In this document: positions 15,637 through 23,547 of the stretch, in pieces | How positions within the stretch are numbered: the first letter of the stretch is position 1 | Layout: each line of letters opens with the position of its first letter | NCBI GenBank assembly: GCA_017999835.1 | Contig: JAGNLA010000001.1 | Location: 1-64,000 of the forward strand | Direction of reading: 5' to 3' | Source of the DNA: Caldisericia bacterium | GTDB lineage: Bacteria; Caldisericota; Caldisericia; JAAYUI01 | Length of the DNA: 64,000 nt | Position numbers and translations under genes: made by a program | Notes under the pieces: generated by a model | Databases searched by the model: none | Seen by the model: the letters and a program-made list of their open reading frames with translations, nothing else | What the model was told of the DNA's origin: nothing

Positions 15637-17659
15637 GCTTGCTATTGAGATCGGCTGCGAAGAGATGCCGGCAAAGTTGATTTTGCCAGCAATACAACAT
15701 TTAAAGACTGGATTGTGCAAGGCTCTGTCCGATTGCGGAATAAAATTTGAAGAGCCCAAAACAATCGCAACAGCCCGTAGGTTAGGTCTATACTTCGACT
15801 CGGTTGAAACCGAAGGCCCATCATCAGAAAAACAGGAAAAAGGTCCACCAAAAAACCTTTGCTTCCAAAACGACCAGCCAACGAAAGCTCTTTTGGGGTT
15901 TGCCCAAAAGGTAAACATAAAACCAGAAGAAGTCCAGTTTGCAAACATCGGTGGCACTGATTACGCATCGGCAACCGTCAAAATAGAAGGTAGGAAGTTA
16001 TCTGATATTGTTGCTGTTGACCTCCCAAAAATTGTTCTCTCATTCCCACACCCACACTCGATGAGATGGGATGAAACCGGCGTTTCCTGGGTTAGACCAA
16101 TCAGATGGATTGTTGCCCTTCAAGACGACAAAATTCTTCCTTGCCAGATTGCGTCTACAGTTTCTGGAAACGCCACCAAGACGCCGCGTTCAAAGAAAAC
16201 TGCTGATATTGAGATAAAATCAGCTTCAACCTATCTTCAGACACTCAAAGATATTGGTGTTTCTGGCAACTATGAAGAGAGAATGGGTTTTATATTCGAC
16301 CAAGCCACCTCTCAGGCTCAGTCAGCTGGTTTGAAAGCCGTAAAAAATGACAGTTTGCTAGAGGAATTGGCTGGTATAGTCGAACGTCCTTTGGTCATAA
16401 CCGGGGAATTCTCCCAGGAATATATAGATTCAACTCCAGATTTGGTTCTGAGGTCGGTTTTGGTTTCCGATCTTCGTTTCATCCCGTTTGAAAAAGATGG
16501 CAAACTTTCAAACAAATTCGGTCTGGTTGTCAATGGAACCGAAGATGTTGCTCCTCTTGCAATGGCTGGAGAGTTGAAGGTTCTCATGGGCAGACTCTCT
16601 GATGCAAAGTTCTTCTTTGCTGAAGATAGAAAACACTCACTAAACGATTTTGCAGCCAAACTTTCTGGGATCGCTTTCATGAAAAATCTTGGCACGCTTG
16701 CCAACAAAACTGACAGAATGGTCAAGATTGCCCAAAGCTTGGACTTCGGTGTCGACAAGACTTCGCTTTCAAAAGCTTTGTCTCTTGCGAAGGCAGATCT
16801 TGCCACCTCGGTTGTCCGGGAACATGACGACCTCCAGGGGCAGATTGGTGGCTTGTACGCTAGCCTCGACGGTCAGAATGCTGATGTTTCAAGCGCAATT
16901 GCCCAGCAGTACAAGCCAGCCGGCGAATCGGATGAGATTCCATCAACCAGGCTTGGACAGGCTGTTTCGCTTATCGATAAAGCAGACTCGTTTGTGAACC
17001 TTGTTTCGTCAGGCAACCTTCCGAAATCGTCAGCCGACCCTCTTGGCGTGAGGCGTTTTGCGTTTGGATTGCTCCGTATTCTCCTTGAAGGTGAGGTTAG
17101 TGTTGACCTCTCAAAACTTCTTGAGGTTTGTGAATCATTTACAGTCAAAAGAAATCCAAAAGCTGTTGAGGAAGGTCTCGATTTCCTCAAAGCCAGGCTT
17201 GAAAACCTTCTCAAATCAAAAGGTTATAGATACGATGCTGTTCGTGCCTCACTTTCCAGGGGGCTTACCGATCTCAAGGTTACGCTCGAACGCGTCCAGG
17301 CGATTCAGGAAAAATATTCAGATGCAAAATTTGCCGGCATTGTTGCCACAACAAAACGTCTCAACAACATCCTAAAGGATTGGAAGACCTGTGAGTTCGA
17401 CGACAAACTGTTTGTTGAAGATGTCGAAAAGAGATTTGCTGATTTTGCCAAAAACATTTCCGAAGAACTCAAATCAACAAAAACATCCCTTTCTGAGCTT
17501 GAGACAATCTCAAAGCTGACAGATCCTGCTGAAGAGTACTTTAATAACATCATGGTCAATGCTGATGATGAGAAAATCCGTACAAACCGTAAAAATTTCC
17601 TTTCATGGCTGCTTACCCAAATAAGGGGAGTTGCCGATTTTGTTGAAATTGCGATATAG
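15629..17659 (+). CDS. glyS: Glycyl-tRNA synthetase beta subunit
   Basis: The tRNA-binding beta subunit of GlyRS, 676 residues from ATG 15629. That start has AGGAAGTG 4 nt upstream and overlaps glyQ by 8 nt. Recognisable blocks: LAIEIGCEEMPAK at the start, FPHPHSMRW near 142, and the HD-like core (LAKADLATSVVREHDDLQGQIGG). The ADPLGVRRFAFGLLRI region and a C-terminal helical, anticodon-binding segment follow. An upstream in-frame start would only add a shadow of glyQ. The next gene, the kor ferredoxin, follows after 8 nt. Confidence 0.96.
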   Translation: MNKLAIEIGCEEMPAKLILPAIQHLKTGLCKALSDCGIKFEEPKTIATARRLGLYFDSVETEGPSSEKQEKGPPKNLCFQNDQPTKALLGFAQKVNIKPEEVQFANIGGTDYASATVKIEGRKLSDIVAVDLPKIVLSFPHPHSMRWDETGVSWVRPIRWIVALQDDKILPCQIASTVSGNATKTPRSKKTADIEIKSASTYLQTLKDIGVSGNYEERMGFIFDQATSQAQSAGLKAVKNDSLLEELAGIVERPLVITGEFSQEYIDSTPDLVLRSVLVSDLRFIPFEKDGKLSNKFGLVVNGTEDVAPLAMAGELKVLMGRLSDAKFFFAEDRKHSLNDFAAKLSGIAFMKNLGTLANKTDRMVKIAQSLDFGVDKTSLSKALSLAKADLATSVVREHDDLQGQIGGLYASLDGQNADVSSAIAQQYKPAGESDEIPSTRLGQAVSLIDKADSFVNLVSSGNLPKSSADPLGVRRFAFGLLRILLEGEVSVDLSKLLEVCESFTVKRNPKAVEEGLDFLKARLENLLKSKGYRYDAVRASLSRGLTDLKVTLERVQAIQEKYSDAKFAGIVATTKRLNNILKDWKTCEFDDKLFVEDVEKRFADFAKNISEELKSTKTSLSELETISKLTDPAEEYFNNIMVNADDEKIRTNRKNFLSWLLTQIRGVADFVEIAI

Positions 17660-17667
17660 GGGTTGAA

Positions 17668-17871
17668 ATGGCGAAGAAATTCAAGGTGAAGCTTTTTAGA
17701 GAGTATTGCAAATCCTGCCAGCTGTGCCTCAAAGTCTGCCCGAAGTCTGTTTACACAGTCAACGAGCGTGGACAGGTTGTCGTCGATGACGAAAGCAAGT
17801 GCATAGGCTGTCAGCAGTGTTACTGGATTTGTCCAGATTTTGCATTGGAGGTGGAAGAAGATGCCAACTGA
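17668..17871 (+). CDS. korD: 2-oxoacid:ferredoxin oxidoreductase delta subunit (2[4Fe-4S] ferredoxin)
   Basis: A 67-residue protein with two CxxCxxCxxxCP motifs (CKSCQLCLKVCP about 15-26; CIGCQQCYWICP about 46-57), the classic bacterial 2[4Fe-4S] ferredoxin. It would carry electrons from the TPP-bearing catalytic core to ferredoxin. It is the first gene of a four-gene oxidoreductase cluster, and its end overlaps the alpha subunit by 11 nt. GGGGTTG lies just before the ATG. Confidence 0.92.
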   Translation: MAKKFKVKLFREYCKSCQLCLKVCPKSVYTVNERGQVVVDDESKCIGCQQCYWICPDFALEVEEDAN

Positions 17872-18982
17872 ATCTTATCTTTGGCAGGGAGCTGATGCCA
17901 TAGCAAACGCGGCTATTGTTGCCGAATGCAATTTCTTTGCAGGGTACCCTATCACTCCTTCCACTGAAATAGCAGAAAAAATGTCATATATGTTGCCGAT
18001 CAACGGTGGCGTGTATATCCAGATGGAGGATGAAATTTCCTCGATTTGTGCTCTCATCGGTTCCTCGCTTGCTGGTGGAAAAGCCATGACAGCAACGTCA
18101 GGTCCTGGATTCTCTCTCATGCAGGAAGGACTTGGTTATGCACAGATGGTCGAAGCTCCACTTGTCATTGTCGATGTAATGCGTGGTGGCCCATCAACCG
18201 GTTTGCCGACAAAAACCACTCAGGCTGATGTCTACCAGGCCAGATGGGGAACACATGGCGATCATCCTTCAATTGTAGTCTGTCCTTCATCGGTTAAGGA
18301 AACATACTACCTTGCCGTAAAAGCTTTTAACCTCTCTGAAAGATTTAGAACACCGGTAATTTTCCTCACCGATGAAACCATCTGCCACATGAGGGAAAGG
18401 GTTGACATCGATATTTCTCAGAACGTTTCTGTTGTCAAAAGAATAGAACCAACCGATCCGATTAACTACAAAACTTACGCCTCTGATGACAAACTTGTTC
18501 CTCACCAGGCGAAGTTTGGCTCAGGATTCAGAACGGTTGTCACGGCGCTTTATCATGATGAATCGGGTTTCCAAAACACTTCTGCAGACGTTGCAAATCG
18601 TTTCAACAAAAGACTTATCGATAAAATAGAAGGTTATATAGACGAATTCTATGAAATTGACGAATATAACCTTACAAATGCAGAGACAGTGTTTTTCAGC
18701 TACGGTTGTTCTCACAGAACGGTTCTTCAGGTTGTCAATGATGCCAAAAATCCCAAGTGGGGCTATCTGAGAGTGGTTACGTTATGGCCGTTCCATGACA
18801 AGCTCATCAGGCAAAAACTTGAAAAAGCGAAAAACATCATTGTTCCAGAGCTCAACATGGGAATGATGGTTCATGAGATTCAGAGGCTGTTTGGTCCGAC
18901 AAAAAACATCATTCCAGTTAACAGATGGGATGGAGAGCTTATTACACCGGAACAGCTTCGCAAAGTGGCGGAGGGTATATGA
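17861..18982 (+). CDS. korA: 2-oxoacid:ferredoxin oxidoreductase alpha subunit (2-oxoglutarate type)
   Basis: A 373-residue subunit. ATG 17861 has GGAGG 10 nt upstream. It shows the AGYPITPSTEIAE motif (about 26-38), EDEISSICALIGSSLAGGKAMTATSGPG, the VDVMRGGPSTGLPT loop, and a C-terminal domain II (VTLWPFHDKLI). This arrangement is typical of 2-oxoglutarate:ferredoxin oxidoreductases (KorA/OorA), which interconvert 2-oxoglutarate and succinyl-CoA. Other 2-oxoacids cannot be excluded. It overlaps the beta subunit by 4 nt. Confidence 0.9.
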   Translation: MPTESYLWQGADAIANAAIVAECNFFAGYPITPSTEIAEKMSYMLPINGGVYIQMEDEISSICALIGSSLAGGKAMTATSGPGFSLMQEGLGYAQMVEAPLVIVDVMRGGPSTGLPTKTTQADVYQARWGTHGDHPSIVVCPSSVKETYYLAVKAFNLSERFRTPVIFLTDETICHMRERVDIDISQNVSVVKRIEPTDPINYKTYASDDKLVPHQAKFGSGFRTVVTALYHDESGFQNTSADVANRFNKRLIDKIEGYIDEFYEIDEYNLTNAETVFFSYGCSHRTVLQVVNDAKNPKWGYLRVVTLWPFHDKLIRQKLEKAKNIIVPELNMGMMVHEIQRLFGPTKNIIPVNRWDGELITPEQLRKVAEGI

Positions 18983-19803
18983 GAGAAGACATGCTTAGAT
19001 ACATGAAAAGGGACAAGCTCCCCCATGTTTTCTGTCCAGGTTGTGGCAATGGAACGGTAATGCATGGTTTGTTTGCCGCCATTGAAGAGCTCCACTGGGA
19101 TCCAACGCAGATTTTGATAGTAGGCGGCATTGGGTGTTCTTCGCGAATTTCCACATATACGATTTTTGATTCACTTCACACCCTTCACGGCAGAGCCATT
19201 CCGTTTGCTCTTGGCGCAAAACTTGCCAATCCTATGCTCAAAGTTATTGTTGTGACCGGCGATGGAGATGCATCATCTATCGGAGGCAACCATCTTATTC
19301 ATGCCGCAAGACGCAATCAGGACATACATGTATTCATCGTCAACAACTACACCTATGGCATGACCGGTGGACAGTACAGTCCGACTACCCCGTATGGTTC
19401 GGTATCGGCAACCTCTCCATGTGGACATGTTGAGGAACCGTTCAACATTACAAATCTTCTTGTCGGTGCAGGAGCATCGTTTGTTGCCAGGACAGGAACA
19501 GCGTTTTTCAAGGAAATGGTTTCGACAATGAAAGAATCTCTTGATCACAAGGGTTTTTCGGCTATCGATATCTTTACCCAATGCCCGACATATTATGGCA
19601 GAGTCAACAGATTCAAGACCCCTTATGACCTGATAACACTCCAACAGACACAATTGGTGCCAAAAGCAAAATACGACGAGCTTGATTCCGAGCAAAAAAA
19701 GGGCAAGTTTCCAAGGGGTATCATAAAGAAAGAAGATAGGCCGACTTTCCTCGAAAATTACACGTCATGTATCATCGCAACGAAGAAGGAGGCTGGAATA
19801 TGA
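18979..19803 (+). CDS. korB: 2-oxoacid:ferredoxin oxidoreductase beta subunit (TPP-binding)
   Basis: A 274-residue subunit from ATG 18979 (GGAGGG 3 nt upstream). It binds thiamine diphosphate through GDGDASSIGGNH (about 94-105) plus NNYTYGMTGGQYSPTTP, and has the FCPGCGNG cysteine motif near residue 20 and IGCSSR near 51. It forms the active site with the alpha subunit. ATGA overlaps link it to the alpha and gamma genes. Confidence 0.93.
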   Translation: MREDMLRYMKRDKLPHVFCPGCGNGTVMHGLFAAIEELHWDPTQILIVGGIGCSSRISTYTIFDSLHTLHGRAIPFALGAKLANPMLKVIVVTGDGDASSIGGNHLIHAARRNQDIHVFIVNNYTYGMTGGQYSPTTPYGSVSATSPCGHVEEPFNITNLLVGAGASFVARTGTAFFKEMVSTMKESLDHKGFSAIDIFTQCPTYYGRVNRFKTPYDLITLQQTQLVPKAKYDELDSEQKKGKFPRGIIKKEDRPTFLENYTSCIIATKKEAGI

Positions 19804-20405
19804 AGCCGAACCCGTCATGGAAAGCCCTTCAAGGCAAGATGTTTGGCGGAAGAAAAGCTGAAAATTTTAGGCTTTCAGGATCAGGTGGCCATGGTTTGAT
19901 TACCGCCTCGGTTATTTTGGCTAAGGCTGGTATTGAAGAAGGTCACAACGCACTCCAGTCACAAGTTTATGGAGCGGAGGCGAGAGGCTCAGCAACGAAA
20001 GCCGAAATCGTAATAAGAGATGGAGATATTTTCTACCCAAAACTTGTTGCTCCAGAGTTTCTCCTTGCGCTCACTCCTGATGGAATAACGAAATTCAGCC
20101 ACGATGTCGTCCCAAACGGCTTGGTGGTCTACGATTCAGTGTTGCTTCCTGATATGGAACCATCAGACAAAGGGCCATATTACTTCGGTATCCCTATGTG
20201 GAAAGAAATACTTACAGAACTTGGCTCAGGTATTGCCATTAACATTGTAAGTCTAGGTGTTGTTGTTGCATTGACGGAAGTGGTTGCCAGAAAAACGATT
20301 GAAGAAACTGTCCATGATTCTTTCAAGAGACCAGAATTCCGAGCAAGCAACCAAAAGGCTCTGGAACTTGGCTACAGACTCGCAGAGGAGGTAAAACGTG
20401 GATAA
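19800..20405 (+). CDS. korC: 2-oxoacid:ferredoxin oxidoreductase gamma subunit
   Basis: A 201-residue subunit from ATG 19800 (GAAGGAGG 5 nt upstream). It shows the gamma-domain fingerprint: SGSGGHGLITASVILAKAG (about 26-44), then SQVYGAEARGSATKAEIVI, and a helical end. It completes the four-subunit complex. It overlaps glnA by 8 nt, so glutamine synthetase is translationally coupled to the oxidoreductase. Confidence 0.92.
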   Translation: MKPNPSWKALQGKMFGGRKAENFRLSGSGGHGLITASVILAKAGIEEGHNALQSQVYGAEARGSATKAEIVIRDGDIFYPKLVAPEFLLALTPDGITKFSHDVVPNGLVVYDSVLLPDMEPSDKGPYYFGIPMWKEILTELGSGIAINIVSLGVVVALTEVVARKTIEETVHDSFKRPEFRASNQKALELGYRLAEEVKRG

Positions 20406-21810
20406 ATTCAAAAACGCTCTCGACTCGATAAAAAACCTTGAATGTGAAATGGTGGATTTCAAGATAGTTGATGCCAATGGCAGACTTCATCATGTCACCA
20501 TTCCAACCGCAAACCTGACAGAAAAAAAGCTCGAATTTGGTTTTGGTTTTGACGGCTCAAACTTTGGCTTTGCCGAAACAAAAAAGTCAGATTTCATTGC
20601 ACGTCCGATAATAACCGACCCAGTCCAGCTTGACCCTTGCTATGACGAGCCAACAGCCACGTTTATGTGCGATGTCTGGGAAGCTGGCGTTGAGATTCAT
20701 CCGTTTGCCGGAGATCCAAGGAATGTTCTCCGTAAGGCTCTTAAGCTCATGCAGGACATGGGCGTTGCCCAGGAAGCGTTGTTTGGCCCAGAGCTTGAGT
20801 ATTTCATATTTGATGATGTGAAGCTCCGCACTGACCCGCATTCGATGATGTTTGAAATCATCTCGGACGAAGGCTATTGGGGCGACCCGGAAATGGATTA
20901 TTCCAGCGCCTCAAGAATAGCCTACAAGGCTGGTTATCACGTCGTTCCACCCAAAGACACAACCTACCAGCAGAGAGTGGACGCGGTTCTTGCCCTTCAG
21001 GAGCTTGGTTTCAAGGTAAAATATCATCATCACGAAGTTGCAGGCCCAAGCCAGCAGGAAATCGAATTCAACCTCATGCCAGCCCTTCAGGCTGCTGACT
21101 CAATCACATGGGGCAAATACATTGTCAGAAACGTTGCTGCAGAATACGGCATGCACGCATCGTTCCTGCCCAAACCAATCTATGGCGAGGCAGGCTCAGG
21201 GCTTCACGTCCATCACATGCTTACAGGCGGAAAGACAGAATTCCCGTTCTCAGATCCGTCAGGTTACATGGGGCTTTCAAAAATCGCCCTCTCGTTCCTT
21301 GCCGGTATCCTCAAGCACGCCCCGGCTCTTGCGGCCATCACGAACCCATCGACAAACTCCTACAAGAGGCTTGTCAGAGGCCACGAAGCACCGTGCAATG
21401 TTTGTTACGGTATGGCAAACAGAAACGCAGCAGTCAGGATTCCAGCGTACGCAACAGAGGCCAGTGAGAAGCGTTTCGAGTACAGGGTCATGGACGCAAC
21501 AGCAAACCCATACCTGGGCATTGCTGCAATATTGATGGCAGGTCTTGACGGCATAAAGAAAAATCTGAACCCGGAAGGTGAGTACGGCCCACTGGAAAAG
21601 ATGCCAGAAGGCTGGGAGCCAAAAACCTCAGTGCCGGCATCGCTCAAGGAAGCACTTGATGAACTAAAGAAAGACAAGGATTTCCTGTTTGAGTCCGGTG
21701 TTTTCACAGACGAACTGTTCAATCTGTTTATCAAGACAAAAACATCCGATTCAGTAAAAATGGAACGTCAACCTCACCCACTCGAATTCGAGATGTACGA
21801 CTATCTCTGA
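20398..21810 (+). CDS. glnA: Glutamine synthetase, type I
   Basis: ATP-dependent amidation of glutamate to glutamine. The 470-residue protein starts at GTG 20398 with GGAGG 6 nt upstream. Seen: GFGFDGSNFGF (substrate loop near 46), FGPELEYFIFD (metal Glu), the VAGPSQQEIEFNLMPA block, GSGLHVHHML, NPSTNSYKRLVRGHEAP and NRNAAVRIP. The usual adenylylation-loop Tyr context of GSI-beta enzymes is not evident near the end (GEYGPLEKMPEGW), so feedback control as in GSI-alpha is more likely. It is the last gene of the long plus-strand run and is followed by a strong terminator. Confidence 0.96.
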   Translation: MDKFKNALDSIKNLECEMVDFKIVDANGRLHHVTIPTANLTEKKLEFGFGFDGSNFGFAETKKSDFIARPIITDPVQLDPCYDEPTATFMCDVWEAGVEIHPFAGDPRNVLRKALKLMQDMGVAQEALFGPELEYFIFDDVKLRTDPHSMMFEIISDEGYWGDPEMDYSSASRIAYKAGYHVVPPKDTTYQQRVDAVLALQELGFKVKYHHHEVAGPSQQEIEFNLMPALQAADSITWGKYIVRNVAAEYGMHASFLPKPIYGEAGSGLHVHHMLTGGKTEFPFSDPSGYMGLSKIALSFLAGILKHAPALAAITNPSTNSYKRLVRGHEAPCNVCYGMANRNAAVRIPAYATEASEKRFEYRVMDATANPYLGIAAILMAGLDGIKKNLNPEGEYGPLEKMPEGWEPKTSVPASLKEALDELKKDKDFLFESGVFTDELFNLFIKTKTSDSVKMERQPHPLEFEMYDYL

Positions 21811-21826
21811 TAAAATCAAACTTTTC

Positions 21827-21855
21827 AAAAAGGGATGCCAATGCATCCCTTTTTT
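21827..21855 (+). terminator. Rho-independent terminator after glnA
   Basis: Perfect stem AAAAAGGGATGC / GCATCCCTTTTT around a CAAT loop, with the T-run forming and extending the 3' side. It ends the 18-kb transcription unit that begins at the malic enzyme gene. Confidence 0.9.
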
Positions 21856-21879
21856 ATTATCTTAATACTCTTTATAATC

Positions 21880-21907
21880 TTGACATATAAGATATTCTTA
21901 TTATCCT
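21880..21907 (+). promoter_or_regulatory. Promoter of the RHH/beta-solenoid operon (leaderless type)
   Basis: Perfect -35 TTGACA (21880-21885), 16-nt spacer, -10 TATCCT (21902-21907). The ATG of the next gene begins 7 nt after the -10 and has no Shine-Dalgarno, so the mRNA should begin at the start codon. Confidence 0.7.
21887..21901 (+). promoter_or_regulatory. Palindromic operator inside the promoter spacer
   Basis: ATAAGA-TAT-TCTTAT is a perfect 6+3+6 inverted repeat that occupies 15 of the 16 spacer bases. A dimeric ribbon-helix-helix protein encoded directly downstream is the obvious candidate to bind it and shut off its own promoter. Confidence 0.6.
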
Positions 21908-21914
21908 TTATAGC

Positions 21915-22091
21915 ATGGCTAAACAAGTTTTTTCAACGTTGATAGAACCGGAAACACTTGAGAAACTCAGGAATCTTGCCTGGTGGAGCAGAAAACCAAT
22001 CACAAAAATTACTGAACAGGCAATCCTTGAATACATCAAGCGTTATGAAGAAGAGCACGGAGAAATTCCACAAAGAGAGGAAGAACAATGA
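21915..22091 (+). CDS. Ribbon-helix-helix (CopG/Arc-like) DNA-binding protein
   Basis: A 58-residue protein with the RHH plan: a short N-terminal beta strand (KQVFSTLI), then helix A (EPETLEKLRNLAWWSRK), a turn (PIT), and helix B (KITEQAILEYIKRYEEEHG). RHH proteins dimerise and insert the beta ribbon into the DNA major groove; most repress their own operon. The palindrome in its promoter supports autoregulation. No Shine-Dalgarno is present. Its stop overlaps the next gene by 4 nt (ATGA), the usual layout of a two-gene module. It could be an antitoxin, but the partner does not look like a known toxin. Confidence 0.8.
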   Translation: MAKQVFSTLIEPETLEKLRNLAWWSRKPITKITEQAILEYIKRYEEEHGEIPQREEEQ

Positions 22092-22774
22092 ACTACAAGC
22101 ACGGATATAAATCAAAAATGTACGTTCTGGCAAGAGATCTTGTCGACTCGGAAGTCATGGAACAGGTTGAAGGCAAGGTTGTAGCTATGATTGATCCAAT
22201 CGTTTTTGACCCAGAGGTCATGGGTTTGGTTGGCTCATACAAACCTGGCAAGCCTTTAATGAAAGTTGCTCTCCCGTCAGAATTGGTTGACGATGAATCA
22301 ATCGAGGTTGTCGAAGATTTGATTCCTGTTTGGTGCGATCCAGAGATTGAGTTTAATCCGGCTACGATGGATTTTGTCACCTGGGAGAAGAAGGAATTGA
22401 GTAGGTCGATTCATGGAATTAACATTCACATTCCTGATGTCTCAAAGATCATTGAGAACATGCCAACCATCAAAAAATACGGCAATGAAAGTGGTGGATT
22501 CCATCGAATTTCCAAGAACAGAACAGTAAATGATCTTTACGTTGGCTGTCTTGTTGAAGAAGGAGTTGAGTTGGTTGTCAAAGGCGACAACTACGGTTCC
22601 TTGAAAATGCTCAAGAATTCAAAAGTTAGAATCGATGGTGATTCCTATGGTCCTATTGAAAACGATGGCGGGATTCTTGATATTTGCGGCGACGTATATG
22701 CGTCAATTAAAACAACTAACGATGGTACCACCAATATTGGTGAAGAAAGTGACATCTACGCATCGGTTGATTGA
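22088..22774 (+). CDS. Unknown protein with C-terminal beta-solenoid repeats, partner of RHH gene
   Basis: A 228-residue soluble protein with no signal peptide. The N-terminal 125 residues are acidic and contain repeated phrases about positions and values (VVAMIDPIVFDPEVMG; VEDLIPVWCDPEIEFNPA), hinting at an internal duplication. From about 150 to the end there are five short repeats spaced 18-22 residues with core (G/D)xYxSI/L: LYVGCLV, NYGSLK, SYGPIE, VYASIK, IYASVD. This pattern resembles the right-handed solenoid of bactofilin-like proteins, but no family match is claimed. It is coexpressed with the RHH gene; function unknown. Confidence 0.75.
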   Translation: MNYKHGYKSKMYVLARDLVDSEVMEQVEGKVVAMIDPIVFDPEVMGLVGSYKPGKPLMKVALPSELVDDESIEVVEDLIPVWCDPEIEFNPATMDFVTWEKKELSRSIHGINIHIPDVSKIIENMPTIKKYGNESGGFHRISKNRTVNDLYVGCLVEEGVELVVKGDNYGSLKMLKNSKVRIDGDSYGPIENDGGILDICGDVYASIKTTNDGTTNIGEESDIYASVD

Positions 22775-22794
22775 AATCCATGAGTAAACGGAAA

Positions 22795-23421
22795 TTATGA
22801 AAAACTGTCCAGAAAAGACAGTAAGTCAATGATGTTTTCGGTGTTGGACAAGACTTTGAATTGAGGATTGGCAATCCTGATTCCTTTTGAAAAGTTTTTC
22901 AATCCCATGATTTTCTTTTTAAGTGGAGTTATGTGTTTGCTAATTTCATCTTTCGATTCAGTTATTCTTGTCCAACCAACGTTGTTTATAAATTCATCAC
23001 CATGAAACGACGTTCCGATTTCTAAAGACACACATTTTTCTGATTGTTCAAGCTTTATGATCGCGGACAACCTTGATGGAAGAATGAACCCATGGGCAAT
23101 ACCGACAAATTCTTTTATCATCAAAATCAATTTGTGGGGTTTGCGTAAGTCAAAACAAATTGTTTTATTGTCGGTAAAAACATTTAGCTGTCCGGATTCT
23201 TTGACAATAAACTTGTGAATTCTTCTGCTCCATATCCATCCAAAAACAAACAGAAAAATGAGATACAACAAAACCCATATGGGGATAGACAGTTGGAGCA
23301 GCAATCCGTCGGCATTTTTCCCGAAAAATACTAATGAAATGATTGGCAAAAAAAGAATTGAAACCAATATTATTTGACCCAGAAAACCAATGTTCTTTCT
23401 CAAACGCCATGAACCATTCAC
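22795..23421 (-). CDS. Hypothetical membrane protein, 208 residues
   Basis: Two hydrophobic segments near the N-terminus (about 12-33 and 43-63) anchor a cytoplasmic or external domain of about 140 residues with mixed beta/alpha character; I recognise no family. The start is GTG 23421. It has no Shine-Dalgarno, but an extended -10 (TGCTACAAT) ends 6 nt upstream, so the gene is probably read from a leaderless mRNA. It is convergent with the RHH operon (20 nt apart) and divergent from the exported propeller gene at 23548. Composition is more AT-rich than the housekeeping genes around it. Confidence 0.65.
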   Translation of the reverse strand: MNGSWRLRKNIGFLGQIILVSILFLPIISLVFFGKNADGLLLQLSIPIWVLLYLIFLFVFGWIWSRRIHKFIVKESGQLNVFTDNKTICFDLRKPHKLILMIKEFVGIAHGFILPSRLSAIIKLEQSEKCVSLEIGTSFHGDEFINNVGWTRITESKDEISKHITPLKKKIMGLKNFSKGIRIANPQFKVLSNTENIIDLLSFLDSFS

Positions 23422-23427
23422 ATGGTC

Positions 23428-23436
23428 ATTGTAGCA
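23428..23436 (-). promoter_or_regulatory. Extended -10 promoter of the 208-residue membrane protein gene
   Basis: TGC-TACAAT on the minus strand (23436-23428), 6 nt before the GTG start. The -35 is weak (GTGAAT at 17-nt spacing), which the TG extension may offset. Confidence 0.4.
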
Positions 23437-23511
23437 GAAATCGTTTAATGATTCACCTGCAACTATAATGTGGGTACTGGATCCAGTTCACTAACATAAT
23501 CGGCATACATG

Positions 23512-23540
23512 TTGATTTTAATGCGGTTTTATTGTAAAGA
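23512..23540 (+). promoter_or_regulatory. Promoter of the exported propeller gene (leaderless type)
   Basis: -35 TTGATT (23512-23517), 17-nt spacer, -10 TAAAGA (23535-23540), then 7 nt to the ATG. No Shine-Dalgarno is present. Confidence 0.45.
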
Positions 23541-23547
23541 CTGATGT

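Noticed and set aside
21856-21879. TATAAT at 21873-21878 as the promoter of the RHH operon
   Set aside because: No matching -35 exists at the right distance (it would fall in the T-run of the glnA terminator); the TTGACA/TATCCT pair is better.
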